DNA of 64,000 nucleotides, from positions 2,108,001-2,172,000 of the forward strand of contig UGUC01000002.1 of NCBI GenBank assembly GCA_900455155.1. The letters are read 5' to 3'. This stretch comes from Providencia stuartii (GTDB taxonomy: Bacteria; Pseudomonadota; Gammaproteobacteria; Enterobacterales; Enterobacteriaceae). The notes below the pieces were generated by a model that did no database searches, was not told where the DNA came from, and saw only the letters and a list, made by a program, of their open reading frames with translations. Positions 19,636 to 30,347 of the stretch are shown in pieces. Both the position numbers and the translations under genes were made by a program. Position 1 is the first letter of the stretch. Each line of letters opens with the position of its first letter.

Positions 19636-22302
19636 TTATGCCAGACGTGGGTTAACTTTTTCTGGGTTGATGTTGTATTTTTTAATCGCTTCTTCAACGA
19701 CTTTAACATCAACTTCACCACGTTTAGCCAATTCACCTAACGCCGCAACGATTACATAAGATGTATCCACTTCAAAGTGGTGACGTAGGTTTTCACGGCT
19801 GTCAGAACGACCGAAACCATCAGTACCTAATACACGGTAATCGCTTGCTGGTACGTAAGTACGAATTTGTTCTGCAAACAGTTTCATATAGTCAGTTGAT
19901 GCAACGGCTGGCGCATCATTCATTACCTGAGCAACATAAGGTACACGTGGTGCTTCAGAAGGATGCAGCATGTTCCAACGTTCACAATCTTGACCATCAC
20001 GAGCCAATTCAGTGAATGAAGTAACGCTATACACATCAGAACCGATGCCATATTCCGCTGACAGAATGTTAGCTGCTTCGCGAACATGACGCATCATAGA
20101 ACCAGAACCTAACAACTGAACTTTACCTTTGCTGCCTTCGATTGAATCCAGTTTATAAATACCTTTACGGATCCCCTCTTCAGCACCTTCAGGCATTGCA
20201 GGCATATGATAGTTTTCATTCAGAGTCGTGATGTAGTAGTACACGTTCTCTTGTTTTTCACCATACATACGCTCTAAACCATCCTGCATAATGACGGCAA
20301 CTTCATAAGCATAAGCAGGGTCATAAGAGATACAGTTAGGGATAGTCAGTGATTGAATATGGCTATGACCATCTTCGTGTTGTAAGCCTTCACCATTTAA
20401 AGTTGTACGGCCTGAAGTACCACCAATCAAGAAACCACGAGCTTGCTGGTCACCCGCTGCCCACATTAGGTCGCCGATACGTTGGAAACCAAACATTGAG
20501 TAGTAAATGTAGAATGGGATCATCGGCAGGTTGTTTGTGCTGTATGATGTTGCAGCTGCTAACCATGATGAACCTGCACCTAGCTCGTTAATACCTTCTT
20601 GTAGGATCTGACCTTTAGAGTCTTCTTTATAGTAAGCCACTTGCTCACGATCCTGAGGCGTATACTGCTGACCTTTAGGGCTATAAATACCAATTTGACG
20701 GAACAAACCTTCCATACCGAAAGTACGAGCTTCGTCAGCAATGATTGGCACTAAACGGTCTTTGATAGAGTTGTTTTTCAACATCACGTTTAACGCACGA
20801 ACAAATGCGATAGTGGTTGAAATTTCTTTTGATTGCTCTTCTAGCAATTGGCTGAAATCAGATAACGTAGGGATTTCTAATTTCTCATCAAAGTGCGTAC
20901 GACGTGCTGGTAGATAACCACCTAGAGCTTGACGACGCTCATGCAGATATTTGTATTCTTCTGAATCTTTATCAAAAGTAATAAATGGCAGTTTTTCCAG
21001 TTGATCATCAGCCACAGGCACATTGAATTGATCACGGAAGTGACGAACACCGTCCATGTTCATTTTCTTCACTTGGTGAGCAATGTTCTTACCTTCAGCT
21101 GTTTCACCCATACCATAACCTTTGATGGTCTGAGCTAAAATAACAGTTGGCTTGCCTTTAGTTTCTGCTGCTTTTTTAAATGCGGCATACACTTTCTTCG
21201 GATCATGACCACCACGGTTCAGCGCCCAAATTTCGTCATCAGTCATGTCTTTAACTAATGCAGCAGTCTCTGGGTAACGATTGAAGAAGTGCTCACGAAC
21301 GTACGCGCCATCACGTGATTTGAATGTTTGATAATCACCATCAAGGGTTTCGTTCATTAATTGAACCAGTTTGCCGCTAGTGTCTTTACGCAGCAACTCG
21401 TCCCAACGATCGCCCCACATAACTTTGATGACTTGCCAGCCTGCACCATTAAAGATACCTTCCAGCTCGTTGACAATTTTACCGTTACCTGTAACAGGGC
21501 CATCTAGACGCTGTAAGTTACAGTTGATCACGAATACAAGGTTATCTAGCTTATCGCGTGTCGCGATAGTGATAGCACCTTTAGATTCTGGCTCATCCAT
21601 CTCACCATCGCCTAAGAAAGCGTACACTCTTTGAGCTGAAGTGTCTTTCAGGCCGCGGTTTTCAAGATATTTCAAGAATTTCGCTTGATAAATAGCATTT
21701 AGCGGACCAAGACCCATTGAGACAGTTGGGAATTGCCAGAAATCAGGCATTAATTTAGGGTGTGGATAAGAAGACAGACCTTTACCACCAATTTCTTGGC
21801 GGAAGTTATTCATCTGCTCTTCAGTTAAACGACCTTCCAAGAATGCGCGTGCGTAGATCCCTGGGGAGATATGACCTTGGAAAAAGACCAAGTCACCGCC
21901 ATCATTGTTGTTATGAGCGCGGAAGAAATGGTTAAAACAGACTTCATATAAAGTTGCAGAAGACTGGTATGATGCCATATGACCACCCAGCTCCAAGTCT
22001 TTTTTAGAAGCACGCAGTACAGTCATGACTGCGTTCCAACGAATTGCGGAGCGAATACGGCGCTCCAAATCCATGTTACCAGGGTATGCAGGCTCGTCTT
22101 CAACAGCAATAGTGTTGATATAATCAGAACTACCAGATGCACCAGCAGCAATGTTAACACCGCCTTTACGCGCTTCATTCAATACCTGTTCGATAATGAA
22201 CTGAGCACGATCAACACCTTCTTCACGGATGACCGATTCAATCGCCTGTAGCCAGTCGCGAGTTTCAATCGGATCCACGTCATTTTTCAACATATCTGAC
22301 AT
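19636..22302 (-). CDS. aceE: Pyruvate dehydrogenase E1 component
   Basis: 888 residues (E. coli 887), homodimeric thiamine-diphosphate enzyme that decarboxylates pyruvate and acetylates the E2 lipoyl groups. The TPP/Mg motif is GDGEMDEPESKGAITIA followed by NLVFVINCNLQ. His residues in GHMASYQSSATLYEVCFNHF and the mobile-loop region GMGETAEGKNIAHQVKKMN are present. The N-terminal DVDPIETRDWLQAIESVI is the E2-interacting region. It lies between pdhR and aceF in the classical order, with a 165-base gap to pdhR. Confidence 0.98.
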   Translation of the reverse strand: MSDMLKNDVDPIETRDWLQAIESVIREEGVDRAQFIIEQVLNEARKGGVNIAAGASGSSDYINTIAVEDEPAYPGNMDLERRIRSAIRWNAVMTVLRASKKDLELGGHMASYQSSATLYEVCFNHFFRAHNNNDGGDLVFFQGHISPGIYARAFLEGRLTEEQMNNFRQEIGGKGLSSYPHPKLMPDFWQFPTVSMGLGPLNAIYQAKFLKYLENRGLKDTSAQRVYAFLGDGEMDEPESKGAITIATRDKLDNLVFVINCNLQRLDGPVTGNGKIVNELEGIFNGAGWQVIKVMWGDRWDELLRKDTSGKLVQLMNETLDGDYQTFKSRDGAYVREHFFNRYPETAALVKDMTDDEIWALNRGGHDPKKVYAAFKKAAETKGKPTVILAQTIKGYGMGETAEGKNIAHQVKKMNMDGVRHFRDQFNVPVADDQLEKLPFITFDKDSEEYKYLHERRQALGGYLPARRTHFDEKLEIPTLSDFSQLLEEQSKEISTTIAFVRALNVMLKNNSIKDRLVPIIADEARTFGMEGLFRQIGIYSPKGQQYTPQDREQVAYYKEDSKGQILQEGINELGAGSSWLAAATSYSTNNLPMIPFYIYYSMFGFQRIGDLMWAAGDQQARGFLIGGTSGRTTLNGEGLQHEDGHSHIQSLTIPNCISYDPAYAYEVAVIMQDGLERMYGEKQENVYYYITTLNENYHMPAMPEGAEEGIRKGIYKLDSIEGSKGKVQLLGSGSMMRHVREAANILSAEYGIGSDVYSVTSFTELARDGQDCERWNMLHPSEAPRVPYVAQVMNDAPAVASTDYMKLFAEQIRTYVPASDYRVLGTDGFGRSDSRENLRHHFEVDTSYVIVAALGELAKRGEVDVKVVEEAIKKYNINPEKVNPRLA

Positions 22303-22467
22303 GGTGTATTCCTTATCTGTTATCTATTTTTTAATGTTTATGTGGAGCCTATCTTCGCGCTACTTTCTACAAAATAGCGAGAAGATAGGCCCTGCTGTTG
22401 TTGCCGCTAGAACTCTCACAGAGAGTAGTCACAGTAATGCAGACGCAGCAGTCAGTAATCTGCATTA

Positions 22468-23238
22468 CTAATTTAATTCAGGATGTTGCTGCAACCTACG
22501 TAGAGAACGCTCCCGCCTTGTTTGTTCACGACTAATATCCAAAAGTAGCTCTTCAATAAAGGCTAAATGGCGATGGGAAGCCTCCCTTGCCTTCTCAGGC
22601 TCTCTTGCCATTATAGCGGAGAATATTTGAGCTCGATGTTCACTAACTGCTTTATACATTTCTTTGCGGGTATACAAAAACTCAAAGTTTTGACGAATAT
22701 TCTGTTCCAACATTGGCACCATACAACGTAGCAAATGCAGTATCACCACATTATGCGCCGCTTCTGTGACAATCAGTTGATATTGCAAAACCGCATTTGA
22801 TTCCGCATTAATATCGCCACTTTGTTGAGCTTTAATAATTAGCTCATAGCTTTGTCGAATTCGCTCCAAATCCTCATCCGTACCACGCAACGCCGCATAA
22901 TAAGCAGCTATCCCTTCAAGGGCATGGCGTGTTTCAAGAAGATCAAATTGAGATTCGGGATTCCCCGTAAGAAGTTCAGTTAGTGGGTCGCTAAAACTTT
23001 GCCACATCTGTTTTTGAACAAAAGTTCCCCCACCTTGGCGGCGAGATAATAGACCTTTAGCTTCAAGAGTTTGGATAGCTTCACGCACTGATGGCCGAGA
23101 AACGTCGAACTGTTTTGCCAGCTCACGTTCAGGAGGCAACTTTTCGCCGGGGCGCAATGTCCCTTCGAAAATAAGATGCTCGAGGCGCTGCTCAATAACA
23201 TCTGATAATTTTGGTTGGCGAATTTTACCGTAAGCCAT
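22468..23238 (-). CDS. pdhR: Pyruvate dehydrogenase complex repressor PdhR
   Basis: 256 residues (E. coli 254). GntR/FadR-family regulator that leaves DNA when it binds pyruvate. N-terminal winged helix (residues about 8-75) with recognition region [20 protein letters not shown] and wing GGGTFV. The C-terminal all-helical FCD effector domain includes [17 protein letters not shown] and the metal/effector His positions [11 protein letters not shown] and SEHRAQI. First gene of the pdhR-aceEF run. Autoregulation is supported by a perfect operator 53-69 bases upstream. Confidence 0.96.
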   Translation of the reverse strand: MAYGKIRQPKLSDVIEQRLEHLIFEGTLRPGEKLPPERELAKQFDVSRPSVREAIQTLEAKGLLSRRQGGGTFVQKQMWQSFSDPLTELLTGNPESQFDLLETRHALEGIAAYYAALRGTDEDLERIRQSYELIIKAQQSGDINAESNAVLQYQLIVTEAAHNVVILHLLRCMVPMLEQNIRQNFEFLYTRKEMYKAVSEHRAQIFSAIMAREPEKAREASHRHLAFIEELLLDISREQTRRERSLRRLQQHPELN

Positions 23239-23290
23239 AACCTGCCATGATCGTTAGTGATTAATTATTGATTAGGTATTGCTCAGTGTT

Positions 23291-23307
23291 AATTGGTAAT
23301 ACCAATT
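23291..23307 (-). promoter_or_regulatory. PdhR operator
   Basis: AATTGGTAATACCAATT is a perfect 17-base palindrome identical to the known PdhR consensus (AATTGGTnnnACCAATT). It lies 53 bases before the pdhR start, where it would overlap the promoter of pdhR-aceE-aceF. Confidence 0.93.
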
Positions 23308-24171
23308 TCTTTACGGATTAATAAAGTAACAAAGTATTCACTAACTGTCCATAAAGACCTTGAGCTAAATCATAAAATCCTGCAAATTTTAACAGATTTT
23401 TTTAAATTTTAGCATGTTTTGATAACTAATCCTCCGATTGCCAGCACGGTAATTTAACATTTAAAGCGAATTTCTATGCTATAAACACGCTAACTGAATC
23501 GATATAGCCAAACCATTAGCGTTTTATTATTCAATAATAACGAATAATAACCATATTAACTCACAGTAACCGTTTCAAACGCAGATCCGCAAGGAGCAAC
23601 CTTAACAATCTAGTTAAATATTCACGTCATTTGTTATTTTACGCAATGTAAGCGTTGTCTATATTCACCAAGATAGCAAGGCTACACGATATAAAAATCT
23701 GTAATCGGCTCATCTATCGATTAATGATGAGGTTACATCTTGATTAGACTCTAACTGCACTGCGTTTTATAGATAAAAATGTCTGGCTAATTAGTTGGAA
23801 TGAATACACCTAGAATAGTTCAAAAAACAGCAAAGCGCCCTAGATGATACTACCTATACGAAAAAATAAGCCTGCCTCAACCTAGGAGGCCTACTAGCAT
23901 GAGACGGCGATGCTCGCTTTCGCGGCCTATCGCTCCAATATTTATTTTCGTTAGCTAGTAATCAACAAGCTAATATCAAGGCCATACTCAAAATCCACCT
24001 TTCTGAGTAAAAAGCGTTGGTCTATCACTCCCACGTTTTAGTTTTATGCACAGCGTAATAAGGTGGATTTGTTAAGCTAACGGCTCTCAATTTTCATATT
24101 TGCTATTACTGCTGCCATACATGAATCAAGGCAAAATGCCCACTGTTGTAACTAAATAAACAGAAAATCTC
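23308..24171. other. Gene-free region between pdhR and nadC, where E. coli has aroP and ampE
   Basis: About 860 bases with no open frame above 60 codons and stops in all frames. The pdhR promoter is at the left end. I could not recognise remains of aroP or ampE. The right half holds paired segments described separately. Base composition is less AT-biased near 23870-23930, with GC-rich runs such as CGGCGATGCTCGC. Confidence 0.5.
23949..24082. repeat. Nested inverted repeat of unknown nature
   Basis: Outer arms CGTTAGCT (23949-23956) and AGCTAACG (24075-24082), inner arms AAATCCACCTT (23991-24001) and AAGGTGGATTT (24060-24070), all perfect. The arms are unevenly spaced (34 bases left, 4 right). 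It could be a folded RNA, a small mobile-element relic or a fusion scar. No flanking duplication was seen. Confidence 0.4.
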
Positions 24172-24202
24172 TTCCCCCTTTCTTGTTATGAGAAAGGGGG
24201 AG
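24172..24202 (-). terminator. Strong hairpin after nadC, possible terminator
   Basis: An 11-12-bp stem (TTCCCCCTTTCT / AGAAAGGGGGAG) with a 7-base loop, about 90 bases past the nadC stop. The minus-strand tail AAGAGATTTTCTGTTTATTT is U-rich but imperfect. On the plus strand the right arm is a purine-rich GGGGGAG just before an ATG, see findings. Confidence 0.5.
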
Positions 24203-24288
24203 TTATGATGGTTAATATTTATTCTGTTGTTGCTAAATGCGGCTATCATCGGGCACTAGGTTAGCGATGGGAGTCCTGGCTATATTGC

Positions 24289-25206
<918 letters not shown>

Positions 25207-25435
25207 TTATTGTGCCCATTGCCATCTATACCCATCATGTATCAAGCCTTATGGCGCACGTTATTCATCTTGCTATCGCCCAATCATCTAAGCTATTACA
25301 GTACATACAACTCAATGTGCTTGGGTATGAAAATAGAACCACCGCTACAAACATACATCTCGAATAATTTTGTGTATATGCTAACCTTCTCAACTCAAGA
25401 TAACGAATATAAGCGAGTAATAAAACGGGAATACT

Positions 25436-25996
25436 ATGCTACCAGAGATAAAAATACATAATGGCTGGCTACAAAATGTGACTCATATCCCTTCACCACA
25501 CCATGATGAGCGCCCTGAGAACATTATCCCTTCCCTGTTAGTTATCCATAATATTAGCTTACCCCCCGGCCAATTTGGTGGGCCTTATATCAACCAGCTT
25601 TTTACTGGAACACTCGACCCAACAGAGCATGCCTTTTTTGATGAAATCAAACACCTTCGTGTTTCAGCCCACTGTTTAATTCGCCGTGATGGCGAGATTA
25701 TTCAATATGTTCCTTTTCATTTAAGAGCTTGGCACGCTGGGCAATCCCTTTATAAGGGTAGAGAAAAATGTAATGATTTTTCAATTGGAATCGAGCTTGA
25801 AGGCACGGATTTTGAGCCTTTCACGCCTTTACAATACAATTCGCTAGTAAAACTGACACATGCTCTTATTGAGCTATACCCTGAATTACAAGATAACATC
25901 ACCGGTCACAGCGACATTGCCCCCGGCCGTAAAACAGATCCCGGCCCTTATTTTGATTGGCAACAATTCAAGGCCCTGTTAAAACATAAAAGATAA
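25436..25996 (+). CDS. ampD: 1,6-anhydro-N-acetylmuramyl-L-alanine amidase AmpD
   Basis: 186 residues (E. coli 183). Cytoplasmic zinc amidase that cleaves anhydro-muropeptides during wall recycling; loss raises AmpC beta-lactamase through AmpR in species that have it. Zinc ligands are His in LLVIHNISLPPGQFGG, His in NITGHSDIAPGRKTDPGPYFDW and the Asp of KTDPGP. NDFSIGIELEGTDFEPF carries the catalytic Glu. In E. coli ampE follows; here the 553 bases after ampD hold no membrane protein gene, so ampE is absent or elsewhere. Confidence 0.95.
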   Translation: MLPEIKIHNGWLQNVTHIPSPHHDERPENIIPSLLVIHNISLPPGQFGGPYINQLFTGTLDPTEHAFFDEIKHLRVSAHCLIRRDGEIIQYVPFHLRAWHAGQSLYKGREKCNDFSIGIELEGTDFEPFTPLQYNSLVKLTHALIELYPELQDNITGHSDIAPGRKTDPGPYFDWQQFKALLKHKR

Positions 25997-26549
25997 TATA
26001 ATTTATAGAGCAACCGACTTAACTGAGTGCCTTATCTCTGTTTAAACCTACTTTAAATGGACTCTTTTAAGTCTCTACAATGACTGCCCCTCGCCATAAA
26101 CCGCGAAGCTTTCCACTTTTCGGCCCGCAACTGCCGATATGACGGATAAGACTGCTCTTTGTCGGCTGATACGACAAGCTCAGCTATTGCCCCCTATAAT
26201 TCCCTTATGCCGGATGTGGATTGTCAGTCATGTTCAACGATGGATTACTCTTTAAAGCCCTTTAGGTTTTTCGTCTTATATCCCAATCCACACTGCGCGA
26301 GGTTTATAGCATTCTCTCTAAAATAGCCCCTACTTCCCCCGCTTCTACTCATTAGTTTTATCATACTTTCTCATTAACGCGATATTTTATTGTCCACCAT
26401 ATTTACCTTTGCGAGTCTTCTCCCAAGAAAATGTAATACGATACATTTTTTATTTTAATTTTTCGTAGGTGCTCGTATGCAGGGTTTGAAGAGATTAAAT
26501 AATCAAATGGAACAATTTAAGATGCCTCCTCACTCAACAAGGAGGCTAT
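25997..26549. other. Gene-free region between ampD and ppdD
   Basis: 553 bases. The middle (26080-26330) is richer in GC and less biased than other spacers. A 46-codon open run without a good start lies on the minus strand at 26053-26193. A short stem TTGTCG-GCTGATA-CGACAA lies near 26160. The right end is AT-rich and should hold the ppdD promoter. Not recognised as any known RNA or repeat. Confidence 0.45.
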
Positions 26550-26975
26550 ATGAATCAACAAGGATTTTCTTTAATTGAAATAATGGTTGTCATTGCAATA
26601 ATTTCTATATTAAGTGCTATTGCAATACCGGGATATCAAGGTTATATGCAAAAAGCGGCAATAACCGATGTATTACAAACAGTTTTACCATATAAGAATA
26701 ATATTGAAATTTGCGCGTTTAATAAAGGCTCATTAACTGGCTGTAATGCAGGAAGTGAAAATATTCCTAATAATATAAAAGGAAAATATATCAAAACAAT
26801 AGATGTAAAGTCAGGCATTATTAACTTTATAGCCGATAAGAGTCTTGCCAATCTCTCTGTGACTTTAACCCCAATTATCCCTACTGATAGTTCACCATTC
26901 CAATGGCAAGTAGCCTGCGAACATGATAGTGACAGTAAATTAAAAGCATTATGTGAAAATACCTTCATCTTTTAA
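26550..26975 (+). CDS. ppdD: Type IV prepilin PpdD-like
   Basis: 141 residues (E. coli PpdD 146). Class III leader MNQQG cleaved before FSLIEIMVVIAIIS, with Glu at +5 of the mature protein and the hydrophobic N-terminal helix of type IVa pilins. A C-terminal Cys pair (CEHDSDSKLKALC) would close the D-loop, and an internal pair (CAFNKGSLTGC) adds a second disulphide. AAGGAGG lies 5 bases before ATG. First gene of ppdD-hofB-hofC. The leader peptidase and secretin needed for assembly are not in the window. Confidence 0.9.
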   Translation: MNQQGFSLIEIMVVIAIISILSAIAIPGYQGYMQKAAITDVLQTVLPYKNNIEICAFNKGSLTGCNAGSENIPNNIKGKYIKTIDVKSGIINFIADKSLANLSVTLTPIIPTDSSPFQWQVACEHDSDSKLKALCENTFIF

Positions 26976-26989
26976 TATAAGGTAAGTTT

Positions 26990-28390
26990 ATGAATAGCAC
27001 CAGGGAAAGAGATTTTATATTTAAAGAATTAAAAAGTATTTGTGATAAACACTATATTATTATTGTTGATTACAATCATAAAAGATTATCTATAGGTGTA
27101 CCTAAAAAGCCAGATGACAATATACTTGCTACTTTACGTTTTATTGCTAGCGTGCCGGTATGCTATGACATTTGGCCAAAAGAAAAGATTGATCATTACT
27201 TCAATAAAAAATATGAGGAGATCCAAGAGCCAGAAACAAACTATCAACCTAATGGTGCCGAGCAACTAGATACACGTTCACCCGCCGTCGATTTTGTAGA
27301 GAATATGCTCAAAACAGCGGTAAGAAAACGCGCATCTGATATTCATATCGAACCATCAAAACAAGGGATAAAAATCCGTTTACGTGTAGATGGCAAGCTC
27401 TATTTTATTCCTTCACCACCTCTCGAAATCAATAATGAAATTATTGCTCGAATAAAAATAGTTGCCAAATTGAATATTGCAGAGAAGCGATTACCACAAG
27501 ATGGGCAAATGAGTTGGCATTTCGAAGGGCATAATTACAGTATTCGCCTGTCAACGATACCAACATTATATGGTGAAAAATTGGTTCTACGGATACTTAG
27601 CACCCAGCTAAAGTATTCTATAGAACAAATAGGGATGCACAATAATTTGCTATTAAGTTTAAAAAAAGAGCTATTGCAACCACAGGGCTTAATTCTTGTC
27701 ACTGGCCCGACTGGCAGTGGGAAAACCGTCACGCTCTATAGTGCATTAGAGTATCTCAACCAATCTTCACGTAACATATCTACCATTGAAGACCCTATTG
27801 AGATCCCACTATCTGGAATTAACCAAGTTCAAGTAAACGATAAATATGGCTTGAGTTTCGCTCACATACTAAGAGCCTTACTCCGGCAAGATCCTGATAT
27901 TATCATGGTAGGAGAAATTCGAGATGAAGAAACGGCACAAATAGCAACCAGAGCCGCACAAACAGGCCATTTAGTCTTATCAACTCTACATACCAATTGC
28001 ACATTTAGCGCCATTGAAAGGATGGCGCAATTAGGTGTGAGTCAATCCCAATTGAGTTCTTGCTTAAAAATGGTGATTGCACAAAGGCTGGTACGCCGAT
28101 TATGCCCAAACTGTAAAGTCACACACCCTAAAAATACTCAAATTAGCGACAATAAAACGATTAAAGAGTGGTCATCCACGGGATGTGATCTCTGTTTTGC
28201 AGGGTTTATGGGGAGAACCGCCATATATGAGTATCTAGGGCAAGATGCACTGACTGAGATTTTTCAGCATGGAAAACAATGTATCACTCATTTTCAAACA
28301 CTTTTTCAGGATGGATTGAACTTAATTGAAGCAGGTGAAACCACATTACAAGAGCTCTATGCTATTACAGGGACAGGGGAGATTATTTAA
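26990..28390 (+). CDS. hofB: Type IV pilus assembly ATPase HofB (GspE/PilB family)
   Basis: 466 residues. Secretion-superfamily hexameric ATPase that drives pilus polymerisation. Walker A GPTGSGKT (239-246), Asp box region TIEDPIEIP (265-273), Walker B DPDIIMVGEIRD (301-312) and the His box TGHLVLSTLHTN (325-336) are all present. A zinc site is formed by Cys372, Cys375, Cys399 and Cys402. The N-terminal domain is shorter than in PilB. It begins 14 bases after ppdD and shares a TAATG overlap with hofC, so translation is coupled. Confidence 0.93.
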   Translation: MNSTRERDFIFKELKSICDKHYIIIVDYNHKRLSIGVPKKPDDNILATLRFIASVPVCYDIWPKEKIDHYFNKKYEEIQEPETNYQPNGAEQLDTRSPAVDFVENMLKTAVRKRASDIHIEPSKQGIKIRLRVDGKLYFIPSPPLEINNEIIARIKIVAKLNIAEKRLPQDGQMSWHFEGHNYSIRLSTIPTLYGEKLVLRILSTQLKYSIEQIGMHNNLLLSLKKELLQPQGLILVTGPTGSGKTVTLYSALEYLNQSSRNISTIEDPIEIPLSGINQVQVNDKYGLSFAHILRALLRQDPDIIMVGEIRDEETAQIATRAAQTGHLVLSTLHTNCTFSAIERMAQLGVSQSQLSSCLKMVIAQRLVRRLCPNCKVTHPKNTQISDNKTIKEWSSTGCDLCFAGFMGRTAIYEYLGQDALTEIFQHGKQCITHFQTLFQDGLNLIEAGETTLQELYAITGTGEII

Positions 28391-29577
28391 TGTTTATCTA
28401 TTCTTATACCGCTTTATCTCATGATAATAATATTGTCCAAGATTTTATTATTTCTAAAAATAAAAAATCAGCCTTTATTGAACTCTTAGAAGCGGAACAA
28501 ACTCCACTTCATATTCGTTTAAAAGCCATATTCATTCTCAACGCGGCCAATATTAACTACCGAACGCATTTTTTCTATCAACTAAATTCCCTCGTATCAT
28601 CCGGTATTAATTTACTCCAAAGTCTATATATTTTGCAAAAAAACACACACTCACCATTTTGGCAAAAGATTATCACATCGACGATCACTGACTTAAAGAA
28701 AGGCAATCGGTTTTCTGATAGCTTAAGAAAACACCCTGACATCTTCACCCCCACCATAATCAGTTTAATAAGCGTCGCAGAAAAAACCGGAAATTATGAA
28801 AATAACTTTAAAATCATTGCAGGTATGCTAAAACACAATGAAGAGACAAAGAAAAAAATCACTAAGTCACTTAGATACCCTATTGTATTAACATTGTTTT
28901 CTATCGCATTAATCTTCATTATGTTGGTTTATGTGTTACCACAATTTGAAACTATTTATCAAAGTTTTCAACACGAGCTTCCTTTAATCACAAAAATCAT
29001 GATCTATTTATCTAATTTGGTCACTGATTATTTTCCTTATTTTTTACTTATAACGCTAATTATTTCATTACTGATTTGGAAATTTAAAGCGAATACCGTA
29101 AGATTCATTATTACGTTGCTATTTTATGTTCCACCTATCAAAAAATTAATCAAAAATAGTAACTTGAATATCTTTTTCTTAACCTTATCCTCAACACTCC
29201 AAGCGGGTTTGCCACTAACAGAATGTTTAAAATGTACAGCGGATACGCTGCATAATCCGTTGTATAAAAAAGAAAGCCTTTCTGTATATCATGCTGTTTT
29301 AAAAGGGGAGTCATTATCTGCTGCCGTTAAAAACAGCGCTTTATTTCCAAGTATTGTGCATCAGCTAATCGCTGTTGCAGAAGAGTCTGGTCAGCTTCCT
29401 CACTTCTTACAGTATTTATTTACACATTTTTCAACGCAACATACTAGTTTAACTGAAAAGTCATTAAAGAATCTCGAACCTATCTTACTATTGCTAATGG
29501 CATTCCTCGTTGGAACTATTATGGTGGCAATGTACCTCCCTATCTTCAATTTAGGAAATGTTATAACAGGGATTTAA
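28390..29577 (+). CDS. hofC: Type IV pilus inner-membrane platform protein HofC (GspF/PilC family)
   Basis: 395 residues. Polytopic membrane protein on which the pilus is assembled. Two repeated GspF domains: the first with FFYQLNSLVSSGINLLQSL and SLISVAEKTGN, the second with FFLTLSSTLQAGLPLTECL and HQLIAVAEESGQLP. Membrane segments are near residues 168-188, 208-228 and 368-390. Start overlaps the hofB stop. In E. coli guaC follows; here coaE comes next after about 155 bases. Confidence 0.92.
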   Translation: MFIYSYTALSHDNNIVQDFIISKNKKSAFIELLEAEQTPLHIRLKAIFILNAANINYRTHFFYQLNSLVSSGINLLQSLYILQKNTHSPFWQKIITSTITDLKKGNRFSDSLRKHPDIFTPTIISLISVAEKTGNYENNFKIIAGMLKHNEETKKKITKSLRYPIVLTLFSIALIFIMLVYVLPQFETIYQSFQHELPLITKIMIYLSNLVTDYFPYFLLITLIISLLIWKFKANTVRFIITLLFYVPPIKKLIKNSNLNIFFLTLSSTLQAGLPLTECLKCTADTLHNPLYKKESLSVYHAVLKGESLSAAVKNSALFPSIVHQLIAVAEESGQLPHFLQYLFTHFSTQHTSLTEKSLKNLEPILLLLMAFLVGTIMVAMYLPIFNLGNVITGI

Positions 29578-29732
29578 TGGCTTAATTATAGGATAGCATT
29601 TTGCCTATTTATGCTATAAAACTACTTGCGGATGTTAAGATCAGTAAACCTACCGTGCGTATTATCTTGTGAGTGAAGACAAATCAAAAAAATCCGTGTA
29701 ACCTACTATTTTTCAATAGAATGAAGAAGATT

Positions 29733-30338
29733 ATGAGCTATATTGTTGCATTAACAGGGGGGATCGGTAGCGGTAAAACAACCGTTGCGAATCACTTTGC
29801 CAAGCTAGGAATACCGCTAGTTGATGCTGATATTATTGCCAGAAAAGTCGTCGAGCCTGGCTCACCAGCCCTTGAAGCTATCGCCTCTCGTTATGGCGCA
29901 GACATTATTCAACCTGATGGCTCTCTCAATCGACAACGTCTTAGGGAAATTATTTTTTCTGATGTCGCCGAGAAACAATGGCTAAATGCCCTACTTCATC
30001 CCTTAATTCATCAAGAAACACAACAACAATTACAGCAGGCCGATAGCCCTTATGTGTTATGGGTTGTACCTCTGTTATTTGAAAATAAACTCGCTCATCT
30101 TGCCAATCGGGTGCTGGTTATTGATGTCACCCCTGAAGAACAAATTTTACGCACGGTACAAAGAGACAATGTGAGTGAAGAGCATGTAGTGAATATTTTG
30201 AAAGCCCAAACCAGCAGAGAAAACCGTTTACTACAAGCTGATGATGTTATTACAAACCATGATGGTGAATTAAACATAGCTGAAAAGGTAGCCACATTGC
30301 ACGAAAAGTATATGACGTTAGCACAACAGCAAAAATAG
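29733..30338 (+). CDS. coaE: Dephospho-CoA kinase
   Basis: 201 residues (E. coli 206) from the ATG at 29733, where the protein starts [17 protein letters not shown]; 20 upstream codons are open but unlike the family. Phosphorylates the 3'-OH of dephospho-CoA, the last step of CoA synthesis. P-loop GGIGSGKTT (residues 9-17), substrate-binding [12 protein letters not shown], and lid region [12 protein letters not shown] are present. Nine bases separate it from zapD, so coaE-zapD-yacG forms one unit. Confidence 0.95.
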   Translation: MSYIVALTGGIGSGKTTVANHFAKLGIPLVDADIIARKVVEPGSPALEAIASRYGADIIQPDGSLNRQRLREIIFSDVAEKQWLNALLHPLIHQETQQQLQQADSPYVLWVVPLLFENKLAHLANRVLVIDVTPEEQILRTVQRDNVSEEHVVNILKAQTSRENRLLQADDVITNHDGELNIAEKVATLHEKYMTLAQQQK

Positions 30339-30347
30339 GAAATAAAT

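Noticed and set aside
18691..19740. 349-codon Ala/Ser/Thr-rich open frame opposite aceF
   Set aside because: It is the antisense of the three lipoyl domains and Ala/Pro linkers; repetitive low-complexity product, no ribosome site, and aceF is certain.
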